This document shows positions 16,224 to 25,248 of a stretch of 64,000 nucleotides of DNA, one piece after another (within the stretch, counting starts at the first letter, position 1; every line of letters begins with the position of its first letter). The position numbers were made by a program, and so were the translations under genes. Under the pieces are notes generated by a model. The model saw nothing but the letters and a program-made list of their open reading frames with translations. It had not been told where the DNA came from and searched no databases. Source of the DNA: Streptomyces sp. Tu6071 (GTDB lineage Bacteria > Actinomycetota > Actinomycetes > Streptomycetales > Streptomycetaceae); contig NZ_CM001165.1 in assembly GCF_000213055.1 (NCBI RefSeq), positions 5,292,945 through 5,356,944 of the forward strand, written 5' to 3'.

Positions 16224-16817
16224 GGGTACCTCGGTGCCGCCGCGCCCCGCCGGTTCTACGATCGATACGAGATGGCGACTGATCGACTTTGTTCGTTTCT
16301 TGGCTCACCTGTTGTCGTTGTCTTCGTCTACCCGACTTTCCGCCCGCCCGGGGTGAACGCCACGCGACTCCCGTCACACCCCCACGGACCAGCGGTATTC
16401 CGCACCCTTTCCCCGTCACTTCTCCTACGCCCGCGCCCGCGCCGCGCTCTGCCTGTGCGAGCCGGGACGCGGCAGGGGGCCGGGCGGGGCGGCCGGAAAA
16501 TCCCCGCCGTTCCGGCGGCTCGCGTTCCGCTTTTTTCCCGGGCTTTACCGCTCATTTCCGACCGGCGCGCGACCGGCGTGCGGGGCTTCGCGTGCGCTGC
16601 CCGTCATCTCGCGCGCCCCCGTTCTGCCCCACATACCTCAGAAGGCGTCCGCCGCCTCACATATGGCCTGAACGCCTGGGCCGGTGGACCCCCCTTGGCC
16701 GACGTTGCCTCACTCGCCGCATAGGAGGGCCCTGTTGGTGGCACGATGGTTCTGGCGGGGGCGTGCGGCTGTGCACCTCCCGGGCCGGGAGCAGACCGAC
16801 CGAGGGTGTGATCAGTT
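16224..16817. other. Divergent intergenic region, acyltransferase and small membrane protein
   Basis: 594 bases. Nothing in it reads as a conserved gene. AGGAGGG at 16722-16728 is a textbook ribosome site five bases before a TTG (16734), opening an 83-codon frame that overlaps the whole downstream gene in another frame; I take this as chance or a translated leader. A repeat of GATCGA/GATACGA lies near 16258-16285 upstream of the acyltransferase. Confidence 0.5.
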
Positions 16818-17012
16818 ATGGCCATTTCGCTGTCAGTGGTGGTGCTGTTGGCGGTCATCCTGGTGGTGCTGCTCCGCGGCGGCTCCATCAAGGCCGGTCC
16901 CGCCATCGTCGCGGTGCTCTTCGGCTTCTTCCTCGCCTCCAGCGGCATGGCGCCCTCGATCCAGCGCTTCCTCGACTCGATAGCGCAGACGATCAACCAG
17001 ATCAGCTTCTGA
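16818..17012 (+). CDS. Small two-helix membrane protein, conserved in Streptomyces
   Basis: A 64-residue protein with a long N-terminal hydrophobic helix (residues 3-19, LSVVVLLAVILVVLL), a short basic turn RGGSIKAG, a second helix through FGFFLASSGMAP, and an amphipathic C-terminus IQRFLDSIAQTINQISF. From memory, nearly identical small proteins occur across Streptomyces, but no function is known. GAGGGTG 10 bases before the ATG is a usable ribosome site. The C-terminal amphipathic helix suggests it lies along the membrane surface. It is not obviously in an operon; a 15-bp tandem repeat follows. Confidence 0.75.
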   Translation: MAISLSVVVLLAVILVVLLRGGSIKAGPAIVAVLFGFFLASSGMAPSIQRFLDSIAQTINQISF

Positions 17013-17024
17013 GACGGGGCGAGG

Positions 17025-17084
17025 ACCGGCTCCAACCAAACCGGTCCGCGCCAGACCGGTCCGTGCCAAACCGGCCCCGGGCAG
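17025..17084. repeat. Four 15-bp tandem repeats
   Basis: Units at 17025, 17040, 17055 and 17070, consensus ACCGGTCCGYGCCAA, directly after the small membrane protein gene. The copies differ at a few positions, so the array is not brand new. Confidence 0.85.
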
Positions 17085-17155
17085 ACCGTCCGCCCGGCCG
17101 CGCCCGAGTGAAGCCCCCCGGGGAGACCGCTCCTTCGCTCTGATGTGATCCGGGC

Positions 17156-17461
17156 GTGACACTCCCCGCTCCCGCGCCCTCCTCCCGGAGCACCCCGGTC
17201 CCCTGGTCCCTGTGGCTCGGCGCCTTCTCGGTCGGGGGCTGGTTCTGCTGCCCGCTCTGGATCGTCACCTCGCCCGTGCTGCTGCCCCTCGCGCTGGCCG
17301 GAGCCTTCCGAGGCGTCCGCGAGTACCGGACCGCCCGCCGCGCGGCGGCCGCGGTGGGGAAGGCCGTCCTCGGCCTTGTGCTCTCCGTGCTCGGCGCGGC
17401 GGCTGCCACGGCCTACCTCGTGTACGTCGCAGCACACCCGGACCTGATCGCCGAGGACTGA
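17156..17461 (+). CDS. Small membrane protein of unknown function
   Basis: A 101-residue protein with a Pro/Ser-rich N-terminus, a hydrophobic segment with two adjacent Cys and Trp residues (WFCCPLWIVTSPVLLPLALAG, residues 29-49), a basic loop REYRTARRAAAA and a second helix near the C-terminus. The overall plan, two helices with a short charged loop, resembles DUF4190-type proteins but I cannot assign it. GTG at 17156 is preceded by a weak site. Third-position GC bias and length support a real gene. The next feature is the broken cytidine deaminase, 110 bases downstream. Confidence 0.65.
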   Translation: MTLPAPAPSSRSTPVPWSLWLGAFSVGGWFCCPLWIVTSPVLLPLALAGAFRGVREYRTARRAAAAVGKAVLGLVLSVLGAAAATAYLVYVAAHPDLIAED

Positions 17462-17570
17462 GGGGCCCGACTCACGCCCCAGCCCCGGTGAGTCCGTGAC
17501 CCCCGCCCTGGTGAACCCCGCCTCCTGGCCCCCGTGGCCTCTGCCGCGCGGCCGTCTGCCGTCGGCGCCC

Positions 17571-18026
17571 ATGCACCTCGATCGAGGGCTGGTGAACGCG
17601 GCCGTGGAGTTGATGGACCGGCGGTGGCCGGCGGCGGAGCCGGGTGGGGCGGCGGCCGTGCGGCTCGCGGACGGCGGGGTCTTTACCGGCGTCGGGCTGG
17701 ACAAGCTGCACGGCTCGGTCGCCCTGTGCCAGGAGACCGGCGCGTTCGTTCAGGCGTACATACGCGGGACCGGGACGTGGTCGCCTCCGTATGCGTGTGC
17801 CGTGACCTGGAGCACGGGCGCGTGCTGATCCTGCCGCCCTGCGGGATCTGCCAGGAGTGGCTGGCGCTGTGGGCCCCGGGGTCGAAGTGGCGGCCCCGCG
17901 CGAGGACGACCCGAAGACGTGGGAGCCCCCAGGACGCTCGCCGAGGTGAACCCGTACTGCCGGGGCCGCCAGTTCGCCGACGACAAGGGGACGGACCTCG
18001 GCCTGCCCATGAGCGACGACCGGTAA
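17571..18026 (+). pseudogene. Cytidine deaminase-like gene broken by two frameshifts
   Basis: Three reading frames placed end to end rebuild a full deaminase. Frame 1 (from ATG 17571) gives the N-terminal part with LCQETGAFVQAY, holding the first zinc Cys and catalytic Glu; it continues until about 17770. The next frame gives VVASVCVCRDLEHGRVLILPPCGICQEWLALW up to about 17875, with the PCGIC zinc pair. The third frame gives VEVAAPREDDPKTWEPP, LAEVNPYCRGRQF and stops at 18026. Such deaminases convert cytidine or blasticidin-type nucleosides to uridine forms. Both breaks lie in GC-rich runs, so sequencing error is possible, but as given the gene cannot make an intact protein. Confidence 0.8.
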
Positions 18027-18192
18027 GCGGGCCGGAAGGCGACAAGGCGGCATCGGTCAGGCGAACCTCCGCATCCTGGGGCCTCGTCACCTCGTGCCCG
18101 TACCCACCGAGCCACTCCGCGAGCCTCCCGGTCTTCCCGCCCCGCGCAGTACTCGCCCACCTCCGTACCGCACTCGCCCATGCCTCCCACAC

Positions 18193-18238
18193 ACAACAGG
18201 GCCGCCCCGGAAGCGAACTTCCGGGGCGGCCCTGTTGT
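18193..18238. terminator. Perfect 21-bp terminator next to tRNA-Gly
   Basis: Arms 18193-18213 and 18218-18238 are perfectly complementary over 21 bp with a CGAA loop. On the minus strand it begins 7 bases after the tRNA-Gly gene and should end its transcript; it can also stop readthrough from the left. Confidence 0.92.
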
Positions 18239-18244
18239 CCTGCC

Positions 18245-18318
18245 TGGAGCGGGCGACGGGAATCGAACCCGCGTAGCCAGTTTGGAAGACTGGGGCTCTA
18301 CCATTGAGCTACGCCCGC
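18245..18318 (-). tRNA. tRNA-Gly (anticodon TCC)
   Basis: Cloverleaf on the minus strand: acceptor GCGGGCG paired with CGCCCGC, D arm GCTC/GAGC, anticodon arm CCAGT-CTTCCAA-ACTGG with TCC, T arm GGG-TTCGATT-CCC, discriminator T and an encoded CCA end (18245-18247). Confidence 0.96.
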
Positions 18319-18469
18319 ATCACGTCCGGTGACGGCTTCCGCCGCACGGCACGGGCAGCATCGTAGCGGTTCGCCGGGGCCCGGCGCACACCCCTTCCAC
18401 TCCCGCGCGTCCGCCGCACCCGCCCCACCTCACCCCGTGCCCCGCCCACAGGTCGCTCGCGTGCTCCCT

Positions 18470-18790
18470 CAGCGCGTCGCCCCGCGTCCTGCCCGCACGT
18501 CACCCGGCGTCCCGTCCGCACGTCGCCCCCGTCCCGTCCGCATGTCACCCGTGCCCCCTCCGAGCGTCACCCCGTGCTCCGCCCGCACCCCACCCACGTC
18601 CCCGCCCACACGTCGCGCACGTGCTTCCTCCGTACGTCGCCCCGCGTCCCGTCCGCACGTCGCTCGTGCCTTGCTCGCACGTCGTCCACGCGTTCCCTCC
18701 GCACGTCACACTGCGTCCAGCCCGCACATCACCCGGCGTCCCGTCCGAGCGTCACCCCGTGCCCCGCCCGCACCCCACGCCAAGTCCCGA
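18470..18790. repeat. Degenerate minisatellite between two tRNA genes
   Basis: The 638 bases between tRNA-Gly and tRNA-Pro hold no gene. Most is a C-rich array in which variants of CCGTCCGCACGTCRCCC recur about every 20-40 bases, around a dozen times; it is followed by a CCCCACC-rich stretch to about 18900. The strand bias is extreme: almost no runs of G on the plus strand. Confidence 0.75.
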
Positions 18791-18956
18791 CCCGCCCCAA
18801 CCCCACGCCCACACATCACCCCCGCCCCGCCCGCACGTCCCTCCACCCCCTCACCCCACCCCCACCCCCCAACCCCCCACATCACCCCACATCCCCTCCC
18901 GCGTGCCGCTCGTGAGCTACGCGGGCGCGAGCCATGTACCCTACGATCCGCACCAG

Positions 18957-19033
18957 CGGGGTGTGGCGCAGCTTGGTAGCGCGTCCGCTTTGGGAGCGGA
19001 AGGCCGTCGGTTCGAATCCGGCCACCCCGACCA
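18957..19033 (+). tRNA. tRNA-Pro (anticodon TGG)
   Basis: Acceptor CGGGGTG paired with CACCCCG, D arm with AGCTTGGTAGC loop, anticodon arm CCGCT-TTGGGAG-CGG region with TGG, T arm GTCGG-TTCGAAT-CCGGC, discriminator A and encoded CCA (19031-19033). Confidence 0.96.
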
Positions 19034-19079
19034 TCAGCACCAGCAGCAAGATCGCTGCCGTACCAGCGGCAGGATCGCA

Positions 19080-19110
19080 TTGCGGGTCTCCTCACGCGCA
19101 CGGTTACTAT
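19080..19110 (+). promoter_or_regulatory. Candidate promoter of tig
   Basis: TTGCGG (19080-19085) and TACTAT (19105-19110) with a 19-base gap, about 177 bases upstream of the tig start. The -10 box is good, the spacing one to two bases long. Confidence 0.5.
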
Positions 19111-19286
19111 GCAAGCTGCGTGCCCGTGTGTCCGCGTTTCCGGTGAACGTGCCCAGAGCCTCAACGGCCCTGGAGCGTCGTGCCCATCGAAGAACGTGCC
19201 GGATGCCCCCGGGCCCTCATCGTCCGGTCCGCACGAACGGTGTGGCCGCGCACCACCCAGAAGTCAGCCACCAAGGAGACCTAACC

Positions 19287-20675
19287 GTGAAGAGCGCCGT
19301 GGAGACCCTGAACCCGACCCGGGTTCGGCTCACTGTCGAGGTGCCCTTCGAGGAGCTCAAGTCCAGCCTCGACGCGGCGTACAAGAAGATCAACCAGCAG
19401 GTCACGGTGAAGGGCTTCCGCAAGGGCAAGATCCCGGCCCGCGTCATCGACCAGCGCTTCGGCCGGGGTGCCGTGCTGGAGGAGGCCGTCAACGACGCGC
19501 TCCCGAAGTTCTACACCGAGGCCGTCAACGAGGGTGAGCTGAACGTCCTCGGCCAGCCCGAGGTGGACATCAAGGAGCTGAAGGACGGCGAACTGCTCTC
19601 CTTCACCGCCGAGGTGGACATCCGCCCCGAGCTGGAGATCCCGGACTACAGCGGCATCGAGGTCGAGGTCGACCCGATCGAGGTCAGCGAGGAGGACGTC
19701 GACAAGGCCGTCGAGGAGCTGCGCGAGCGCTTCGCCTCGACCTCCGCCGTCGAGCGTGCCGCCGAGGACGGCGACGTCGTCACGATCGACCTGGAGGCCA
19801 AGGTCGAGGGCGAGGTCCTGGAGGACGGCATCGCCAGCGAGGTCTCGTACACGATCGGTTCGGGCGAGCTGCTCGACGGTATCGACGAGGCCGTCAAGGG
19901 CCTGGAGGCCGGTGGCGAGGCCACCTTCACCTCCGAGCTGAAGGGCGGCTCCGCGGCCGGCAAGGAGGCCGAGGTCGCCGTCAAGGTCTCCAAGGTCGAG
20001 GCCCGCGAGCTTCCCGAGCTGAACGACGACTTCGCCCAGATGGCGAGCGAGTTCGACACCCTCGAGGAGCTGCGCGCAGACAGCCGCAAGCGCCTCGAGA
20101 ACATGAAGCAGTACGACCAGGCCACGCAGGCCCAGGAGCGCGTCCTCGACAAGCTCCTGGAGCTGGTCGAGGTCCCGATCCCCGAGAAGCTGCTCGCGGA
20201 CGAGATCGAGACCCGCAGCCACAACCTGGAGCACCACCAGCTCCCGCAGATGGGCCTGGACCTCGACAAGTACCTGGAGATCCAGGGCAAGACCGCCGAG
20301 GAGTTCAAGACCGAGACCGAGGAGCAGGCGGTCAAGGGCATCAAGACGCAGTTCGTCCTCGACGAGCTCGTCTCCCGCGAGAAGCTGAACGTCTCGCAGG
20401 AAGAGCTGACCGAGCACCTGCTGCGCCGTGCCGCCTCCTCCGGCATGAGCCCCGACCAGTTCGCCCAGGCGGTCGTCGAGGGCGGTCAGGTCCCGATGCT
20501 CGTGGGCGAGGTCGCCCGCGGCAAGGCCCTCGCGACGGTCGTCGAGGCCGCCACGGTCAAGGACACCAACGGTGAGGTCGTCGACCTCAGCGACGACGAG
20601 GACGAGGAGGAGACGGCCACCGAGGCCGTCGAGTCCGCCGAGGACGCCGCCGAGCCCGAGGCCGAGTCCAAGTAA
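19287..20675 (+). CDS. tig: Trigger factor, ribosome-bound chaperone and prolyl isomerase
   Basis: Binds near the ribosome exit tunnel and shields nascent chains. The 462-residue protein has the N-terminal ribosome-binding domain with the signature [17 protein letters not shown] at about residues 44-60, the FKBP-like domain in the middle (starting near [16 protein letters not shown]) and the long helical C-terminal arms. It ends in an acidic Glu/Asp/Ala tail of about 35 residues. GTG at 19287 follows AAGGAG by 8 bases; the frame is open far upstream through the tRNA region but that cannot be coding. Positioned upstream of clpP1P2 and clpX as in most bacteria, with its own terminator. Confidence 0.97.
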   Translation: MKSAVETLNPTRVRLTVEVPFEELKSSLDAAYKKINQQVTVKGFRKGKIPARVIDQRFGRGAVLEEAVNDALPKFYTEAVNEGELNVLGQPEVDIKELKDGELLSFTAEVDIRPELEIPDYSGIEVEVDPIEVSEEDVDKAVEELRERFASTSAVERAAEDGDVVTIDLEAKVEGEVLEDGIASEVSYTIGSGELLDGIDEAVKGLEAGGEATFTSELKGGSAAGKEAEVAVKVSKVEARELPELNDDFAQMASEFDTLEELRADSRKRLENMKQYDQATQAQERVLDKLLELVEVPIPEKLLADEIETRSHNLEHHQLPQMGLDLDKYLEIQGKTAEEFKTETEEQAVKGIKTQFVLDELVSREKLNVSQEELTEHLLRRAASSGMSPDQFAQAVVEGGQVPMLVGEVARGKALATVVEAATVKDTNGEVVDLSDDEDEEETATEAVESAEDAAEPEAESK

Positions 20676-20690
20676 GCACCGGTACGACAT

Positions 20691-20727
20691 GAGGGGCCCC
20701 GGGATCACACCGATCCCGGGGCCCCTC
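20691..20727 (+). terminator. Terminator of tig
   Basis: Perfect 16-bp stem (20691-20706 with 20712-20727) and 5-base loop, 15 bases after the tig stop codon; it isolates tig from the clp operon. Confidence 0.92.
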
Positions 20728-20730
20728 ACG

Positions 20731-20781
20731 CGTCCGCCCCGAAGCGCGCCCCTAACCGGCGTCCGCCCCGAAGCGCGCCCC
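20731..20781. repeat. Two 22-bp direct copies after the tig terminator
   Basis: CGTCCGCCCCGAAGCGCGCC with two further C occurs at 20731-20752 and again at 20760-20781, a 29-bp period. Confidence 0.85.
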
Positions 20782-20794
20782 GGCCCGCGAAACC

Positions 20795-20820
20795 GGCCCG
20801 TCCGGCGCTCGAGGACGGGG
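20795..20820 (-). repeat. Dispersed palindromic element, copy 1 (inverted)
   Basis: On the minus strand it reads CGTCCTCGAGCGCCGGACGG, the same core as copies at 31831 and 43258 (TCCTCAMACGCCGGAGGGG). This resembles the short intergenic REP-like element that, from memory, is scattered through Streptomyces genomes. Confidence 0.65.
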
Positions 20821-20863
20821 CCGACCGCCGGGCCGGGCCGATCTCCGTCCCCCGCCGGCGGAA

Positions 20864-20881
20864 CCTGCGCTCACAGCGAAC
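20864..20881. promoter_or_regulatory. Probable ClgR operator upstream of clpP1P2
   Basis: The core CGCTCACAGCGAAC (20868-20881) fits the actinobacterial ClgR consensus (CGCYNANRGCGWWS, from memory); the left outer bases are imperfect. ClgR activates clpP1P2 in Streptomyces. It lies about 170 bases upstream of the clpP1 start. Confidence 0.7.
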
Positions 20882-21049
20882 AGTTCCGAATGCGGGATGG
20901 CCTGCGCCGACCCGCGCGTTAGGGTCCTTGAATACGAGGGCAGGGGAGTCCCCGAAGCCCCGTCGAGCACGGCGGGCGGCCGGGGTCCCAGGCTCCAGCA
21001 GACGACGTAAGACGGCCCGGTGCCGTCGTCAAGACGAGCAGGTGGATAC

Positions 21050-21667
21050 GTGACGAATCTGATGCCCTCCGCCGCCGGCGAAGCCTTCAGTGGTGGTGGT
21101 CTCGGCGACCAGGTCTACAGCCGACTGCTCGGCGAGCGGATCATCTTCCTCGGCCAGCAGGTGGACGACGACATCGCCAACAAGATCACCGCACAGATGC
21201 TCCTCCTGGCGGCCGACCCGTCGAAGGACATCTACCTCTACATCAACAGCCCCGGCGGCTCGGTGACCGCGGGCATGGCGATCTACGACACCATGCAGTA
21301 CATCCCCAACGACGTGATCACGATCGGGATGGGCATGGCGGCCTCCATGGGCCAGTTCCTCCTCACCGGCGGCACGCCCGGCAAGCGATTCGCCCTGCCG
21401 AACACCGACATCCTCATGCACCAGGGCTCCGCCGGAATCGGCGGTACGGCCTCGGACATCAAGATCCAGGCCGAGTACCTGCTGCGCACGAAGAACCGGA
21501 TGGCCGAGATCACCGCCCGGCACTCCGGCCAGACGATCGAGAAGATCATCAGGGACGGCGACCGCGACCGCTGGTTCACCGCCGAAGAGGCCAAGGACTA
21601 CGGCCTCATCGACGAGATCATCACGGTCGCCTCCGGCGTCCCGGGCGGCGGCGGCACCGGGGCCTGA
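21050..21667 (+). CDS. clpP1: ATP-dependent Clp protease proteolytic subunit 1
   Basis: Serine protease subunit that forms the ClpP1P2 barrel with the next gene's product. The 205-residue protein has the catalytic Ser in MGMAASMGQ (Ser99) and His in LMHQG (His124). GTG at 21050 has AGGTGG upstream, and the protein begins [11 protein letters not shown], the standard Streptomyces start; a start at 21020 would lack this. The segment after the catalytic His ([27 protein letters not shown]) differs from the HQPSAGLAGSASDIKIHAE form that I recall for S. coelicolor ClpP1. Probable operon with clpP2. The upstream ClgR-like site suggests induction under proteotoxic stress. Confidence 0.96.
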   Translation: MTNLMPSAAGEAFSGGGLGDQVYSRLLGERIIFLGQQVDDDIANKITAQMLLLAADPSKDIYLYINSPGGSVTAGMAIYDTMQYIPNDVITIGMGMAASMGQFLLTGGTPGKRFALPNTDILMHQGSAGIGGTASDIKIQAEYLLRTKNRMAEITARHSGQTIEKIIRDGDRDRWFTAEEAKDYGLIDEIITVASGVPGGGGTGA

Positions 21668-21799
21668 TCCCGGCCCCGCCGGTACCGGGGCCCGCGCGGT
21701 CCCACCGGGACTCCTCCGTCCCGCCCGGACCCGCCCCCGGTCCGTGCCTCTCCTGACGAGACCCCCCGCCCGAAACGCCACAGGATGGTGAACACACAC

Positions 21800-22456
21800 A
21801 TGAACAACTTCCCCGGCAGCGGCCTCTACACGGGCCCCCAGGTGGACAACCGCTACATCGTCCCGCGCTTCGTCGAGCGCACCTCGCAGGGCGTGCGCGA
21901 GTACGACCCGTACGCGAAGCTTTTCGAGGAGCGCGTGATCTTCCTCGGCGTGCAGATCGACGACGCCTCGGCGAACGACGTCATGGCGCAGCTCCTGTGC
22001 CTGGAGTCGATGGACCCCGACCGGGACATCTCCATCTACATCAACAGCCCCGGCGGCTCGATGACCGCGCTCACCGCGATCTACGACACGATGCAGTTCG
22101 TGAAGCCGGACATCCAGACCGTGTGCATGGGCCAGGCCGCCTCGGCCGCCGCCGTGCTGCTCGCCGCCGGCGCCCCCGGCAAGCGGATGGCACTGCCCAA
22201 CGCCCGCGTCCTGATCCACCAGCCCTCCAGCCAGACCGGCCGCGAGCAGCTCTCCGACCTGGAGATCGCGGCCAAGGAGATCATGCGTATGCGTACGCAG
22301 CTGGAGGACATGCTCGCCAAGCACTCGACGACGCCGATCGAGAAGATCCGCGACGACATCGAGCGCGACAAGATCCTCACGGCCGAGGACGCCCTCGCCT
22401 ACGGGCTTGTCGACCAGATCACCACCCCGCGTAAGGTGGTGGGTTCCGCCGCCTGA
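21800..22456 (+). CDS. clpP2: ATP-dependent Clp protease proteolytic subunit 2
   Basis: Second ring of the ClpP1P2 protease. 218 residues with Ser in [10 protein letters not shown] and His in LIHQPSS; the segment [24 protein letters not shown] is typical. ATG at 21800 begins MNNFPGSG, matching Streptomyces ClpP2, and AGGATGG lies 11 bases upstream; the ATG at 21785 has no ribosome site. It is 132 bases after clpP1, with no terminator between them. The 3' end overlaps a 22-bp direct duplication. Confidence 0.96.
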   Translation: MNNFPGSGLYTGPQVDNRYIVPRFVERTSQGVREYDPYAKLFEERVIFLGVQIDDASANDVMAQLLCLESMDPDRDISIYINSPGGSMTALTAIYDTMQFVKPDIQTVCMGQAASAAAVLLAAGAPGKRMALPNARVLIHQPSSQTGREQLSDLEIAAKEIMRMRTQLEDMLAKHSTTPIEKIRDDIERDKILTAEDALAYGLVDQITTPRKVVGSAA

Positions 22457-22480
22457 GTGTGGTGGATTCCGCCGCCCGAG
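22436..22480. repeat. 22-bp direct duplication at the 3' end of clpP2
   Basis: GTGGTGGGTTCCGCCGCCTGAG (first 20 shown as GTGGTGGGTTCCGCCGCCTG) at 22436-22457 recurs at 22459-22480 with two changes; the first copy encodes the last residues and stop of clpP2. Confidence 0.75.
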
Positions 22481-22650
22481 CGGTGGTTTCAGCGGGATTC
22501 CCGAGTACCGGGCCCCCTCCCGGTTCGGTCACAGTCCGTGTGATCCGTGCCGAGGGGGGCCCGGACCGGGCTCCCGGCAAGGTACCGTCGAGTTGAGGGA
22601 CCAGGAGTCCGCGCGTCGAGCGCGTCTCCCAGGCGAAGGGGAAGCACCTC

Positions 22651-23937
<1,287 letters not shown>

Positions 23938-23969
23938 GGCCGCCCGCGTTCACAGGAACGCGGAGACGA

Positions 23970-24008
23970 GAAGGGGGCGGGCGCCTTGAGCGGGCGCCCG
24001 CCCCCTTC
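23970..24008. terminator. Bidirectional terminator between clpX and the membrane-anchored protein gene
   Basis: Perfect 15-bp stem (23970-23984 with 23994-24008) and 9-base loop, 33 bases after clpX and 13 bases past the stop of the convergent gene. Confidence 0.9.
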
Positions 24009-24020
24009 CGCGTACCACCG

Positions 24021-25049
24021 CTACTTCTCGACCCGTACTTCCTTGCGCAGCTTCGCCGTCAGCGCTGCGGTCTTCGGCAGGCTCGGCGCCTCCTCCAGCA
24101 TCACGTCACCGAGGTTCGTCGGCATCGCGACGGCCATGGTGGAGTGGTCGGCCCAGGCGCAGACCGCGATCTTCATCTTCGAGGGGACGCCGTTCTGCCC
24201 GCCGCCCTCCATCTCGCTCGTCGCCTGCTGGCACTTGAAGACCGCGCCGTCGCCGCCCGCCGGCTTGAACTCCTTGGGCGCCCCGACGAACGTCGGACCC
24301 TCGGTGCCGCCCTTCTTCTTCGAGCGGTCCGTGAGCACCTTGAACAGCGCGTCGACCGCCTTCTCCGGGTTCTTGAGCTTCCCGTAGGCGCCCGCGTAGC
24401 TGAGCAGGTCGATGTCCTTGAGGTCGGCCATCGTCTGCGCGGTCGACGGGTCGGCGGTCTGGTAGTCGGCGCTGAGGACCTCGTCCACCTCCGCGTCGAC
24501 CCCGTACTTCTTCATCTCCTGGACGTCCTTCTCGGAGAAGTCGTCCTCGCCCGCGCCGTCCTTGCTCTTCCGGTACGTGTCGAGCACGGCCTGCGGAGCG
24601 GTCAGCTTGTGCGGGCCGTCGTCGGGGAGCCCCGAGCCGCCGTCCGAGCCGCCGAGGACGAAGTACGCGCCCACGGCGAGCGCCACGACGACGGCGGCCC
24701 CGCCGATGATCAGCCCGTTCCGCCTGCCCCTGCCGCCGCCGGTCGGTGCCCCGGCCTGCGGGGGGCCGGGCATGCCGTGGCCCTGCTGCGGGACATGCTG
24801 CCCGTAGGGGCCCGGCTGCTGGGCGTACGGTCCCGGCTGCTGCCCGTACGGCCCCGGCTGGGCGCCGCCCTCCTGCGCGTACGGGTTCGGCGCCTGTGGG
24901 CCCCCGCCCTGCGGCGGGGCGCCGTAGGGCCCCGGTTGCGGTGTCCCGTACGGCCCCTGCTGCGGATACCCGTACGGGTTCGGACCGTTGCCCCCCGGAG
25001 GCTGCTGCGGTTGCGAGCCCCCGTAGGGGCCCGGCTGCTGCTCGCTCAT
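24021..25049 (-). CDS. Membrane-anchored extracytoplasmic protein with Pro/Gly/Gln-rich cytoplasmic tail
   Basis: 342 residues in three parts: a cytoplasmic tail of about 110 residues built of repeats of QQPGPYG-type units (Gln, Pro, Gly, Tyr), a basic stop RGRRNG followed by one membrane helix (LIIGGAAVVVALAVGAYFVLGG), and an exported domain of about 200 residues with two cysteines (in FKCQQA and AVCAWAD) likely forming a disulfide. The layout is common among Streptomyces proteins of unknown function. ATG at 25049 with GGAAG upstream; a frame open to 25178 has no good site. It is divergent from valS. I do not recognise the exported domain. Confidence 0.85.
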   Translation of the reverse strand: MSEQQPGPYGGSQPQQPPGGNGPNPYGYPQQGPYGTPQPGPYGAPPQGGGPQAPNPYAQEGGAQPGPYGQQPGPYAQQPGPYGQHVPQQGHGMPGPPQAGAPTGGGRGRRNGLIIGGAAVVVALAVGAYFVLGGSDGGSGLPDDGPHKLTAPQAVLDTYRKSKDGAGEDDFSEKDVQEMKKYGVDAEVDEVLSADYQTADPSTAQTMADLKDIDLLSYAGAYGKLKNPEKAVDALFKVLTDRSKKKGGTEGPTFVGAPKEFKPAGGDGAVFKCQQATSEMEGGGQNGVPSKMKIAVCAWADHSTMAVAMPTNLGDVMLEEAPSLPKTAALTAKLRKEVRVEK

Positions 25050-25236
25050 GCTGGGCTTCCCTCTCACTGCGAACTTCGGACGTCCGGCGCCGCCTGTCGC
25101 GTACGCGACAGTCCGTGCCGCAGCCATCCTGTCCGAAAGCCGTCCGCGCGGGGCGGGCGGGGACCGCACTGTTACCAAGCCGGAGCGTCCCGGCGGCGCC
25201 CCGGAAACCCGGTACGGGGCAGTTGCCCCGCCGCTC

Positions 25237-25248
25237 TAAACTGGCCGG
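25237..25248 (+). promoter_or_regulatory. -10 box of a probably leaderless valS mRNA
   Basis: TAAACT (25237-25242) ends 6 bases before the GTG at 25249, and no ribosome site precedes the start. The same layout (TAGACT, 6 bases, GTG) occurs at folC. Confidence 0.6.

Noticed and set aside
18470..18790. CRISPR array
   Set aside because: Units are degenerate and without regular unique spacers, and there are no cas genes.
18193..19033. Integrated element at tRNA genes
   Set aside because: No integrase, no direct repeat of a tRNA 3' end and normal gene order on both sides.
25050..25248. T-box leader before valS
   Set aside because: No specifier stem or T-box sequence, and a -10 box lies 6 bases before the start codon, leaving no room for a leader.
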